Origin: Solibacillus sp. FSL R7-0682
GTDB taxonomy: Bacteria; Bacillota; Bacilli; Bacillales_A; Planococcaceae
Assembly: GCF_038005985.1 (NCBI RefSeq)
Contig: NZ_JBBOUI010000001.1
Coordinates: 107,501-171,500 of the forward strand
DNA length: 64,000 bases
Direction of reading: 5' to 3'
Shown: positions 38,381-46,762 of the stretch, one piece after another
How positions within the stretch are numbered: position 1 is the first letter of the stretch
Layout of the letters: each line of letters starts with the position of its first letter
Notes under the pieces: model-generated
What the model saw: only the letters and a program-made list of their open reading frames with translations
Database searches by the model: none
What the model was told of the DNA's origin: nothing
Made by a program: the position numbers and the translations under genes

Positions 38381-39007
38381 ATGAATTTTTATCTATCGTC
38401 TTTTAAAATTGGTAACGAAGAGCAAAAATTAATTGAAATAACGAAAAACGGCAATAGAAAAGTTGCTTATCTCAACAATGCATTAGACTTTGCGACGGAT
38501 TTAGAAAGAAAGAATAAAAGTGATGCCATTGACGTGTCGGATCTTCAAAGAATCGGTTTTACAGTGGATATTTTAGATTTAAAAGAATATTTTCATAATG
38601 CAGAGAAACTAGAACAATACCTTAATCAGTATGACGTTATCTGGGTAAGGGGTGGCAATACCTTTATTCTTGCACAGGCGATGAAGTTAAGTGGGTTCGA
38701 TAAAATAATTAAAAAGTATTTTAAGGAAAATAGGAACATCCTATATGGAGGTTATAGTGCTGGTGTTTGCATCCTTGGACCAACGCTAAAAGGTATACAT
38801 TTAACTGATGACACAGATCAAAAGCCATATGGAGATGAATATCAAACTATTTGGGATGGACTAAATATATTGGAATATGCAATTGTCCCGCATTATAAAT
38901 CAAACCATCCAGAGTCTGAGGATATAGACGAGACAATTGAATATATGATTAATAATAAAATACCATTTAAAGCATTAAAGGATGGAGAAGTAATTATAAT
39001 TGAATGA
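38381..39007 (+). CDS. Peptidase S51-family (dipeptidase E-like) protein
   Basis: A 208-residue protein with the class I glutamine-amidotransferase-like fold. The serine nucleophile lies in GGYSAGVCILGP (about 126-137), and WVRGGNTFILAQ (about 87-98) is typical of the family. A His follows in VPHYKSNHPES. Related enzymes cut Asp-X dipeptides or hydrolyse cyanophycin pieces; the substrate here is unknown. The ATG follows TAGGAGG. It stands alone within the repeat-bounded block. Confidence 0.87.
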   Translation: MNFYLSSFKIGNEEQKLIEITKNGNRKVAYLNNALDFATDLERKNKSDAIDVSDLQRIGFTVDILDLKEYFHNAEKLEQYLNQYDVIWVRGGNTFILAQAMKLSGFDKIIKKYFKENRNILYGGYSAGVCILGPTLKGIHLTDDTDQKPYGDEYQTIWDGLNILEYAIVPHYKSNHPESEDIDETIEYMINNKIPFKALKDGEVIIIE

Positions 39008-39204
39008 TTTACCTAAACATTTTTCCAATAATGGGGGGACTTTAGTGAATAATGATATTCAGCAATCGGGCGCAATTCTTGAAAAAGAAATTGTGTCTTC
39101 TTCAGCTAGATAAAAGCCTTTTATACCAGATTCCGAAACGTCGCTTTGGTAGCTTTTAAAATTAGATAATATGTAAACAATAACTTAATGAAAGAAGGGG
39201 CTTT

Positions 39205-39528
39205 ATGAATATTACCACAGTGAAAGTAGAAGTTTTACTACCAGAAATGTTTATAGAAAATATTAGAAATCAGTTAAATGCTATCGGTATATTAACTGTC
39301 GGAAATTATGATCATGTTATTTCTTATACGGAAACCAAAGGGTATTGGAGACCTCTAGATAAAGCAATTCCTTATGATGGAGAAAAAAATGAAATTTCAT
39401 TTGGCTCGGAATGTAAATTAGAATTTAAATGTGAGTATTCAAAGATACAAGAAACTTTAAAAACAATTAAAGAAATTCATCCGTATGAAGAACCAATAAT
39501 TAATATTATCCCACTATTAGATATTTAA
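39205..39528 (+). CDS. NIF3/CutA-like small protein
   Basis: A 107-residue protein resembling the insert domain of NIF3/YqfO proteins, which has a PII/CutA-like fold. It has VKVEVLLPE at the start, GNYDHVISYTETKGYWRPL in the middle and EIHPYEEPIINIIPL at the end; the HPYEEP motif is the family mark. Stand-alone copies are common in Bacilli and of unknown role. ATG with GAAGGGG. Confidence 0.75.
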   Translation: MNITTVKVEVLLPEMFIENIRNQLNAIGILTVGNYDHVISYTETKGYWRPLDKAIPYDGEKNEISFGSECKLEFKCEYSKIQETLKTIKEIHPYEEPIINIIPLLDI

Positions 39529-39534
39529 TTGCTA

Positions 39535-39554
39535 TTCATTCATTCATTCATTCA
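39535..39554 (+). repeat. TTCA microsatellite (five units)
   Basis: Five tandem TTCA units directly after the NIF3-like gene, followed by a degenerate TTTA unit. Such runs can change length by slippage. Confidence 0.9.
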
Positions 39555-39941
39555 TTTATTTACATTCCCAAATGAAAGTTTGAGTACATATGAATAACGA
39601 TTTTCAACAATCGGGCGCGATTGTTTAATACGATTCATTTTCCATCTTCACCCTATGGAGGTTTAAATGCAACAAGCATTTATAACGTATACAAAATAAT
39701 TCCAAATAACGTTCCCAAATCAAAGTTTGGGTTACAATAGAACACTTAAAATGCTGTCATAACAATGTGTAATGTCGTAAGCAGTTTAGTTCAATAAGCA
39801 GAAATGGACTTTTGTTAATTAAAGCTGGTTAATTCACTTAATATTGAAATTTACATACATATTAAACGTATTAAATTAAGTGACGGGATGTTTTGGCAAG
39901 TATGTTTTTTTGCGGTGGAATTTGACTAAGGGGGAATTATA
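39555..39941. other. Gene-free stretch with dispersed repeats
   Basis: This stretch holds caatcgggcgcgattgttta (39604-39623), the forward repeat copy at 39681-39733 with the small hairpin cccaaa/tttggg, and AT-rich DNA. No gene is supported. Confidence 0.6.
39681..39733 (+). repeat. Forward copy of the dispersed repeat
   Basis: It reads tataacgtatacaaaa, then aacgttcccaaa, then aaagtttggg, and matches the inverted copy at 37487-37541. Confidence 0.65.
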
Positions 39942-40259
39942 ATGGATACTTTGATTTTATATTTATTTATCATAGTCATAATATCGCTTAATATCGCTAG
40001 TTATATACTGTTTAAAAAAGGAAAACTAAATCTTATTATATCTGGCATCATTATGATGATGCTTGCTCCAGTTTTTGGTTTTTCAAGTTATTCATTATTT
40101 CATTACTTTTATGATTGGAATTCAGGGGGAACTGGAGAGGGTGCTGGGTATGGTGGTGCAATTTTAGGGCTTATAACATTAGCTAATGGTGTTCTCATAA
40201 TCGTAATTGGAATTATTAGGTGGGGGATTAAGTTGATTGCAAAATATAATAAGAAATAA
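39942..40259 (+). CDS. Small membrane protein, unknown
   Basis: A 105-residue protein with three to four membrane segments (about 3-24, 32-53, 70-97), a glycine-rich loop (SGGTGEGAGYGGA) and a basic C-terminal tail. The ATG follows AAGGGGG. No family is recognised. Confidence 0.6.
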   Translation: MDTLILYLFIIVIISLNIASYILFKKGKLNLIISGIIMMMLAPVFGFSSYSLFHYFYDWNSGGTGEGAGYGGAILGLITLANGVLIIVIGIIRWGIKLIAKYNKK

Positions 40260-40613
40260 GATATGTCGTAGTGAATTATCGAAGTAAGAAGAATAAGACT
40301 GTATTGAGTTTTCTTAGTAAATTATTTGCTTTAATTGAATATTCACATCCCGAATTAGTAAATCTTTATTCCAAACCAACAAGTAGTTAACGAATACAAA
40401 TTATTAAAAGATGGAATGGAATTCGTTCCATCTTTTTGTGTTTTCAACTGCTACTCTTGATCACTTCCCAAACCCGGTCTCCTCCAGTTATGAGATTTAT
40501 TATTGCCAAAAAAATCATCTATTCCCATATTTTTCGCTCTATTAATATTTGTAACAGTCCTGTAAACTACGTCTATTGGAAAAATTTTAATAGAAGAAAG
40601 TAGAGGCAAACCA
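40260..40613. other. Intergenic stretch with terminator before the SLH gene
   Basis: The stretch contains a terminator (arms gatggaa/ttccatc then a T run, 40408-40437) and a copy of tttattccaaaccaaca (40365-40381), also seen near 34421 and 34817. No gene is supported. Confidence 0.6.
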
Positions 40614-41708
40614 ATGAAAGCACTATATGTTTTTTTATCTTCCCTTGTTTTATTTGGATTTATTACTGTTTCGCCAGTAGTAGCAGCAGAAAAATCCATC
40701 GATTTATATTATTTGGATGATGTTGATTACGATCATTGGGCATACAATGAATTGGAACGTTTCTTATATTCAGATATCATAGACGGATATGTGGAAACAG
40801 AATCGTTTGAGGAAGATGGAGAGGAATATGAATATACATACGTTTCTATAAAACCAAAAAATTCCATTACTCGTGCTGAATTCACAAAAATTTTAGTGAA
40901 TTCGATGAATTTACATGCAGGTGAAACAGTTAAATCATTCCCTGATGTAAAACCGGCAAATTGGTATTACGAGTATGTTAAGATTGCCAGTAGCCAAGGC
41001 ATCATCAATGGTAAACCAGACGGTACTTTCCGACCGAATGATAAGATTACACGTAACGAAATGGCAGTCATGATTTATCGTGCATTCGAGTCAACGCTTG
41101 ATTTTTCAGCAACAGGAAAAGTATTCCCGGATGTACCACAGGAGAATTTTGCTTATGAAGCGGTTTTAAAAACGGCAGCTTTAGGAATTATCAAAGGGTA
41201 TGGGGATGTCTTCAAACCTTACAATGATGCAACTCGTGCTGAAGCTATCGTGATGATTGACCGTGCCTTGCATCTAGTGCCTGAAACAGATGGAGATCAA
41301 CATGCAATCATTCAAACAGTTGATCGTAACATTCAAGATGAAATGAAATTTACAGAACAACAAGACGTAGAAGCATTAAAGGCTCTTTATCGTGAAACGA
41401 CAATTGGTTATCAACTAGCTTATTCACTTGATAGTTTGGATATGGCAGGGATGATTGAAGAATCAGATGCAACAATCACGATGGAACAGATTGGTGAATA
41501 CGCGATTAGTGCTGTTTCTGTAAGTAATCATTTTGCTCAAGTCCGCATGGATAACTTAGTATATAAAGTATCTATGACAGCGCCAGACATGTCTTTTAAC
41601 ACGACAGTTGACTTATCAGGAACTGCTTATCTTAAGAAAAGCGATGAAAGTAAATGGAAAATTTATAATGTTGTTCTTGATGAAGAGGACTATGAACTAG
41701 AATGGTAA
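40614..41708 (+). CDS. Secreted protein with three SLH domains
   Basis: A 364-residue protein with a signal peptide (about 1-24, ending VVAAE) and three S-layer-homology domains (about 30-100, 101-160, 163-223), including ITRAEFTKILVNSM, KITRNEMAVMIYRAF and ATRAEAIVMIDRAL. These bind pyruvylated cell-wall polymer. The C-terminal 140 residues form an unassigned soluble domain. The first SLH domain carries an acidic insert (ETESFEEDGEEYEYTY). ATG with an AGAGGCA-like site. Whether it is old cargo or part of the original chromosome is unclear. Confidence 0.88.
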   Translation: MKALYVFLSSLVLFGFITVSPVVAAEKSIDLYYLDDVDYDHWAYNELERFLYSDIIDGYVETESFEEDGEEYEYTYVSIKPKNSITRAEFTKILVNSMNLHAGETVKSFPDVKPANWYYEYVKIASSQGIINGKPDGTFRPNDKITRNEMAVMIYRAFESTLDFSATGKVFPDVPQENFAYEAVLKTAALGIIKGYGDVFKPYNDATRAEAIVMIDRALHLVPETDGDQHAIIQTVDRNIQDEMKFTEQQDVEALKALYRETTIGYQLAYSLDSLDMAGMIEESDATITMEQIGEYAISAVSVSNHFAQVRMDNLVYKVSMTAPDMSFNTTVDLSGTAYLKKSDESKWKIYNVVLDEEDYELEW

Positions 41709-41740
41709 GAAACATTGGAAACAGAGATTAACTAACAACA

Positions 41741-41779
41741 ACACCCCTTTAGATTATAGTCATCTAAAGGGGTGTTTGT
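41741..41779 (+). promoter_or_regulatory. Third copy of the tnsA leader hairpin
   Basis: Perfect 14-bp arms acaccccttta-gat (41741-41754) and atctaaaggggtgt (41762-41775) with a 7-base loop. Compared with the copy before tnsA, the arms differ at matching positions (ctcc/ggag became cccc/gggg) and pairing is kept. Confidence 0.8.
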
Positions 41780-41875
41780 ATGTCTAAAAGATCAAGAACA
41801 TCGCAAGGTGACAAGCGAATTAAATAAGGTCGATCTACTAGAAAGTTAACCCCTAATGAAGGTATAACATACACT
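41780..41875 (+). pseudogene. Third tnsA start, decayed (Tn7-like remnant 3)
   Basis: ATG 41780 codes MSKRSRTSQGDKRIK and stops at 41825-41827. It aligns with tnsA MSKRTRTSKVEKWIK, with a stop where tnsA has Glu. Read on, GRSTR follows, a sequence also found in tnsA about 25 residues further on, which hints at an internal deletion. The remnant touches the nadA stop codon (41880) on the other strand and marks the chromosomal edge of the island. Confidence 0.8.
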
Positions 41876-41879
41876 TCTT

Positions 41880-42980
41880 TTATGCATGTGCGAGCATACG
41901 CTCTAGCGACAATACCGCCTGAACAGTTATCTCTTTATCAACCGAAATCACATTCCCTTGTCGACCTTGTTCGATCGTTTCGAGTGTCCATAATAAATGG
42001 GGTAAATCGATCCGGTTCATTGTTAAGCAAGGGCACATATTTTCATTTAATGAAATAATGTGCTTATCGGGGTTTTTAGCGATTAATCGCTTGACTAGAT
42101 TCATCTCTGTCCCAATGGCCCAGCTTGACCCAGCAGGCGCAGCCTCGATTACATCACATATATGCTTCGTAGAGCCATTCTCATCTGATAAAGCAACTAC
42201 TTCTCGACTACACTCCGGATGGACGATAATTTTCATGTTAGGATATTTAGTACGCACATCCTTAATGTTATATACAGTAAAGCCTTCGTGTACGGAACAA
42301 TGTCCCTTCCATAAAATGACCTTCACATCTTCAAGTGCACCATCATACTCTAGTTGGCCCGAAGTTGGATTCCACACAGCCATATGCTCCAAAGGAATAC
42401 CAAGTTCAAAAGCAGTATTACGCCCTAAATGCTGATCAGGTAGGAAAAATATGCGAGGTTTTTGTGTAAATGCCCACTGTACCATCGTTTTAGCGTTGGA
42501 TGATGTAACGCAAGCACCACCGTTACGCCCTGTAAATGCTTTAATAGCCGCAGTTGAATTCACATAAGTTAATGGAATGATTGTATCCCCAAATGTTTTT
42601 GTTAGCGCTACCCATGCTTCCTCTGTTTGATAAATATTCGCCATATCCGCCATAGAGCAGCCAGCACGCATATCTGGTAGATAGACTATTTGGTCGTCTT
42701 CCGTTAGCATATCAGCTGTCTCGGCCATAAAATGTACACCACAAAATACGATACTCTTTGCTTTTTTATTTGCGGCGGCCACTTGAGCGAGCTGTAGGGA
42801 GTCTCCTGTAATATTAGCAAATTGAATAACTTCATCACGCTGGTAATGGTGACCAGGAATGAATAGATCGTCACCTAACTTGTTTTTTATTTCATGAATG
42901 CGTGTTTCCATTTCCTCCTGAGTCATCGATTTATACTTATCTGGAAGCATAGAGCTTTCCATAAATTTAGCGAGTGTCAT
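41880..42980 (-). CDS. nadA: Quinolinate synthase
   Basis: A 366-residue [4Fe-4S] enzyme that condenses iminoaspartate with dihydroxyacetone phosphate to quinolinate in NAD synthesis. The cluster cysteines are visible in [10 protein letters not shown] (about 110), VHPECSREV (about 230) and [10 protein letters not shown] (about 320). The length matches B. subtilis NadA. The start at 42980 has GGAGAG upstream; the longer frame upstream is inside nadC. It overlaps nadC by 14 nt and is last in the nadB-nadC-nadA operon. Its 3' end borders the third tnsA remnant. Confidence 0.95.
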   Translation of the reverse strand: MTLAKFMESSMLPDKYKSMTQEEMETRIHEIKNKLGDDLFIPGHHYQRDEVIQFANITGDSLQLAQVAAANKKAKSIVFCGVHFMAETADMLTEDDQIVYLPDMRAGCSMADMANIYQTEEAWVALTKTFGDTIIPLTYVNSTAAIKAFTGRNGGACVTSSNAKTMVQWAFTQKPRIFFLPDQHLGRNTAFELGIPLEHMAVWNPTSGQLEYDGALEDVKVILWKGHCSVHEGFTVYNIKDVRTKYPNMKIIVHPECSREVVALSDENGSTKHICDVIEAAPAGSSWAIGTEMNLVKRLIAKNPDKHIISLNENMCPCLTMNRIDLPHLLWTLETIEQGRQGNVISVDKEITVQAVLSLERMLAHA

Positions 42981-43827
42981 AGCTAATCTCTCCTTTTGGC
43001 TGTACGAGTGCGCTAATATCAAATGCAGGGACGGAATGAGTGAGGGAACCAAGGGAAATCCACTCTACACCACTTTCTGCATAATCCCTCAAATTGTCTA
43101 ACGTTATATTGCCTGAAGCCTCGGTTGCAATATGAGGTGGGACTAGTGATATCCAGTCATAAATTTCTGCAGGTGTCCGATTATCGAACATAATAATATC
43201 TGTCCCTGCATGGATCGCTTCTATTAACTGCGCCTTCGTTTCGATTTCTACCTCAATTTTTACAGTATGCCCAATTTTACTTCGTGCTGTTTCTACAGCT
43301 TTTGTTATACTACCGGCAAAAGCGATGTGATTGTCCTTTAACATAATGGCATCATATAGACCACTACGATGATTATAAGCTCCGCCTGTACGAACAGCAT
43401 ATTTGTCGAGCATACGAAGACCTGGGATGGTTTTGCGTGTATCGCAAATTTTAGCCTTCGTGCCAATTGTTTGAGCGACTGCCTGATTCGTCTTTGTGGC
43501 AATACCACTCATCCGTTGTACTAAATTCAAAATGACACGCTCTCCTGTTAGTAAGCTGCGAAGAGATCCTTCAATAATCGCAAGCCGATCTCCTTTTGAA
43601 ATGTGCTCGCCGTCCTCCTTTAATACGTGTATAAGTAAATTTGAATCTAATATTGGAAAGCCAATTTCGATAATTTGTGCACCGCAAAAAATGCCGTCCT
43701 CCTTTGCGTAAAACGTAAAGGAACCTTGTTCATCTGCCGAAAAAATTGTTTCGCTCGATAAATCACCATCACCAATATCTTCATTAAAAAAACTCGTTAA
43801 CATAGCTTTCAGTTTGATTACATTCAT
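42967..43827 (-). CDS. nadC: Nicotinate-nucleotide diphosphorylase (carboxylating)
   Basis: A 286-residue quinolinate phosphoribosyltransferase. Motifs include [10 protein letters not shown] near the start, [23 protein letters not shown] (split here: RKTIPGLR, then DKYAVRTGG) at about 135-158, MLKDNH at about 168 and IMFDNR at about 212. It overlaps the end of nadB by 44 nt and the start of nadA by 14 nt, showing tight coupling. Confidence 0.95.
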   Translation of the reverse strand: MNVIKLKAMLTSFFNEDIGDGDLSSETIFSADEQGSFTFYAKEDGIFCGAQIIEIGFPILDSNLLIHVLKEDGEHISKGDRLAIIEGSLRSLLTGERVILNLVQRMSGIATKTNQAVAQTIGTKAKICDTRKTIPGLRMLDKYAVRTGGAYNHRSGLYDAIMLKDNHIAFAGSITKAVETARSKIGHTVKIEVEIETKAQLIEAIHAGTDIIMFDNRTPAEIYDWISLVPPHIATEASGNITLDNLRDYAESGVEWISLGSLTHSVPAFDISALVQPKGEISYDTR

Positions 43828-45364
43828 ACAAATCTTTCCTCACATTCATTTTTCCTTGTTCAAACACAATCCATTTTCTTTGCCAAAGTCTGTCTTTCGA
43901 AGGATAGTCTCCACGTATATGTGCACCTCTTGATTCTGTTCTTGCTTGTGCAGCGTGAACAATTAAAGAAGCGGTTGTATTCATAAAATATAACTCTATA
44001 AGTTCCTTAGAATAATGCTGTAAATTTACTTTTTTGCATGAGATGACAGGTAATTGATTAATCAATTTTTGTAAACTCTCATTTGAGCGGACAATGCCAG
44101 CATTGCTTAGCATTGCCTTTTGTAAAGATTCTTTTGGGTATAAGTTTTTAGGCAGAGGAGTGCCGGTTTCATTATTACTTATAAAATTGTTTTGCTTACT
44201 TCCGTTCTCTAGTAAATAGGTTGCCATCATTTGCCCAAAAGTAATGCCTTCTAATAATGAATTACTCGCAAGTCGATTTGCCCCATGAACCCCCGTACAA
44301 GCAACTTCACCAATGGCAAATAATCGAGGGATAGAAGTTTGACCGTAGAGATTAGTAATTACACCACCCATTAAAAAATGACTGCCAGGTGCAATCGGTA
44401 TCCTGCCATTCGATAGATTCACATCGTTTTGATAACAAAGGGCGTGAATTGTTGGGAATTTTTGATCGAAGTTTTCAATTTTCGAAATATCAATAAATAC
44501 TTCTTGTCCATTTGCTCGCATTTTGTTCATTTCATAGGCTGTAATATGGCGTGGTGCTAAATCTCCTAAAGGATGCTTTCCGTCCATAATAGATTGCCCG
44601 TTTTGATCAACGAATTTACCTCCTGCCCCTCGAACCGCCTCGGAAACAAGACCTTTTGCTCCATTAACATATAGCAGGCTTGGATGAAATTGTACAAACT
44701 CCATATCTGTGATCGCTGCTCCAGCTAAATAAGCTAATGCAATACCATCTCCGTAGCTATTCTCACAATTAGAAGTACAAGCATAAAGTGCACCAGCTCC
44801 TCCTGTAGCAAGGATCACGTACGAGGCGTAATATGATTTTTCGCCTTCATTCGTTTTCACCCGAATACCACAGCATTCACCAACCGAATTTAAGAGAAGT
44901 TCATAAGCAAACTCATATGTATGAATATGAACATTCGGCGCTAGTTCGCGCGCAATATAATCGATAAGATTTTTGCCTGTAGCATCTCCACCCGCATGGA
45001 CGATTCGGTGCTTACTATGAGCGCCTTCTAAGCCAAGAGAAATTTCGCCATCCTCATTTAAATCTGCCTTAAATCCTTCTTGCAAAAGCTCTTTTACGAG
45101 AGAAGACCCGTTTTCGATTAGTGCTTTTACATTTTCCTCGTGATGATGAAATTCACCGGCCTCAAGTGTATCTTGTATATGTAGGGAAGTATGATCGTTA
45201 GCAGCGATAACAGCAGCAATCCCGCCTTGTGCTTTGTAGGAGCTACTGTGGGTTAAATCAGCCTTTGTAATGATATGTACATCAAAACGTCGGCTTAAAT
45301 TTGATGCAGCTTTGAGTGCAGCAATCCCTCCTCCTATAATGACAATATCCGTATGAATATTCAT
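43784..45364 (-). CDS. nadB: L-aspartate oxidase
   Basis: A 526-residue flavoprotein that oxidises aspartate to iminoaspartate. The FAD-binding GGGIAALKAA lies at about 10-19, SYKAQGGIAA at about 45-54, the active HPSLL at about 230 and the SLLEGITFG segment at about 375-383. The start at 45364 is behind AAGGGG and matches the family N-terminus; the frame upstream was rejected. First gene of the nadBCA operon, divergent from nifS. Confidence 0.95.
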   Translation of the reverse strand: MNIHTDIVIIGGGIAALKAASNLSRRFDVHIITKADLTHSSSYKAQGGIAAVIAANDHTSLHIQDTLEAGEFHHHEENVKALIENGSSLVKELLQEGFKADLNEDGEISLGLEGAHSKHRIVHAGGDATGKNLIDYIARELAPNVHIHTYEFAYELLLNSVGECCGIRVKTNEGEKSYYASYVILATGGAGALYACTSNCENSYGDGIALAYLAGAAITDMEFVQFHPSLLYVNGAKGLVSEAVRGAGGKFVDQNGQSIMDGKHPLGDLAPRHITAYEMNKMRANGQEVFIDISKIENFDQKFPTIHALCYQNDVNLSNGRIPIAPGSHFLMGGVITNLYGQTSIPRLFAIGEVACTGVHGANRLASNSLLEGITFGQMMATYLLENGSKQNNFISNNETGTPLPKNLYPKESLQKAMLSNAGIVRSNESLQKLINQLPVISCKKVNLQHYSKELIELYFMNTTASLIVHAAQARTESRGAHIRGDYPSKDRLWQRKWIVFEQGKMNVRKDLYECNQTESYVNEFF

Positions 45365-45384
45365 ATTAGCCCCTTCTTTACAGT

Positions 45385-45394
45385 TGTCTTGACA
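45385..45394. promoter_or_regulatory. Possible NiaR/NadR-type operator in the nadB-nifS gap
   Basis: TGTCTTGACA is a small palindrome (TGTC-tt-GACA) between the divergent nadB and nifS. In B. subtilis this gap is controlled by the nicotinate-responsive repressor NiaR (YrxA), with similar TGTC/GACA half sites. The repressor gene is not next to nifS here. Confidence 0.5.
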
Positions 45395-45461
45395 CATATC
45401 TTTACATAAAATAATGAAATAAACAAGTATTTATTACTTCGTTAGAAAAGAGGCGCAGGCA

Positions 45462-46571
45462 ATGATTTATTTAGATTATGCGGCAACGACACCAATGACT
45501 GAAGGAGCAATCGAAGCCTATAGTGAAGCCGCACGAAAACTTTCTGGCAATCCGTCCAGCTTACATGATATGGGAGGCAGGGCATCGGCAGCTGTCAGAT
45601 GGGCAAGAAAGGTAATTGCAAACAAGCTTGGTGTACATGAGGATGGCATGATTTTTACTGGAAGCGGAACAGAAGGGAATATATTAGCGATTTTATCTAT
45701 AGCGAGGGAGGCGCATCGTGGAAAACATATCATTTCTTGTCTGGCAGAGCATACTTCCGTTCATGCAGCGTTAAATACGTTAGAGCGAGAGGGATTTGAA
45801 ATTACAAAGCTTCCGCTAACAAAAGAGGGAATTATCGATTTAGATAGTTTAGAAAAGGCTATTCGTCCAGATACAACTTTAATTACGATTCAGCATGTTA
45901 ACTCCGAAATCGGCAGCATCCAGCCCGTAAAAGCGATTGCTGAGCTAGCAAAGAATTTTGGAATTCTTATTCATGTCGATTGTGTGCAATCATTTTGTAA
46001 GTTAGATGTAACTGGTCTTTCTGGACAGGTTGACGCGATCACTATCTCTGCACATAAAGTGGGCGGACCAAAAGGCTGTGGAGCTGTGTATATAAATCCA
46101 CGTGTGCGAGCGACACCGGTGTTTCCTGGAGTCACACATGAAAAGGGCTTGCGTGGGGGAACACTTGATACGCCAAGCATTGTTGCAATGGCAGTCGCAG
46201 TTGAGGAATTTGTTTATAATATCGGCTATCAATGGCAACTTCGCCAAGACCTTATAGAGTCACTTGATAAAAGATTATTTCAAGTAATTGAAGCGCCATT
46301 TGAAAATCAGTTACCGAATATTTGTGGGATTTGTATGGGAGGGGTAGAAGGACAATATGTAATGCTAAAATTAAATGGAGAGGGTATATGCATTTCAACT
46401 GGGAGTGCCTGTGATATTAATAGTGCATCAGGAACGAAGGCGATCCTCGCGATGGGGAAATCATTGACGGAAGCAAGACAATTTTTCCGCATTTCTTTTG
46501 GTAGCGAAACAAAGCGGGAGGAAATAGCTAAGGTGAATGAGGCGTTGCATAACATTATTAACATCGTATAA
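45462..46571 (+). CDS. nifS: Cysteine desulfurase (NifS-like, NAD operon)
   Basis: A 369-residue class V aminotransferase. The PLP lysine lies in ISAHKVGGPKG (about 193-203) and the active Cys in STGSACDINS (about 312-321). Divergent placement from nadB is the Bacillus pattern, in which this enzyme feeds sulfur to the NadA cluster. ATG with a GAGGCG site. In B. subtilis nadR (yrxA) follows it; here no such gene does. Confidence 0.93.
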   Translation: MIYLDYAATTPMTEGAIEAYSEAARKLSGNPSSLHDMGGRASAAVRWARKVIANKLGVHEDGMIFTGSGTEGNILAILSIAREAHRGKHIISCLAEHTSVHAALNTLEREGFEITKLPLTKEGIIDLDSLEKAIRPDTTLITIQHVNSEIGSIQPVKAIAELAKNFGILIHVDCVQSFCKLDVTGLSGQVDAITISAHKVGGPKGCGAVYINPRVRATPVFPGVTHEKGLRGGTLDTPSIVAMAVAVEEFVYNIGYQWQLRQDLIESLDKRLFQVIEAPFENQLPNICGICMGGVEGQYVMLKLNGEGICISTGSACDINSASGTKAILAMGKSLTEARQFFRISFGSETKREEIAKVNEALHNIINIV

Positions 46572-46762
46572 GTAAGTTTTAAATTATCAAAATTCATGCT
46601 GTAGGTATATAGATGACTTTATCGTGTCTAAAAACAATACTATGGATTAGTATCGTTTGAATCCGGATATTGTTATAATGATTTTTAGTTCTTCGCTGAT
46701 TCGAATTACATTGAGACTAACCGTGGTAACAACTTTTTAGAGGAGGAGTAAATAAAACTACT

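Noticed and set aside
41855-41880. aaggtataacatacacttc beside nadA as a possible left end of the transposon
   Set aside because: Only eight bases match an inverted end box, with no second box or 5-bp duplication found.
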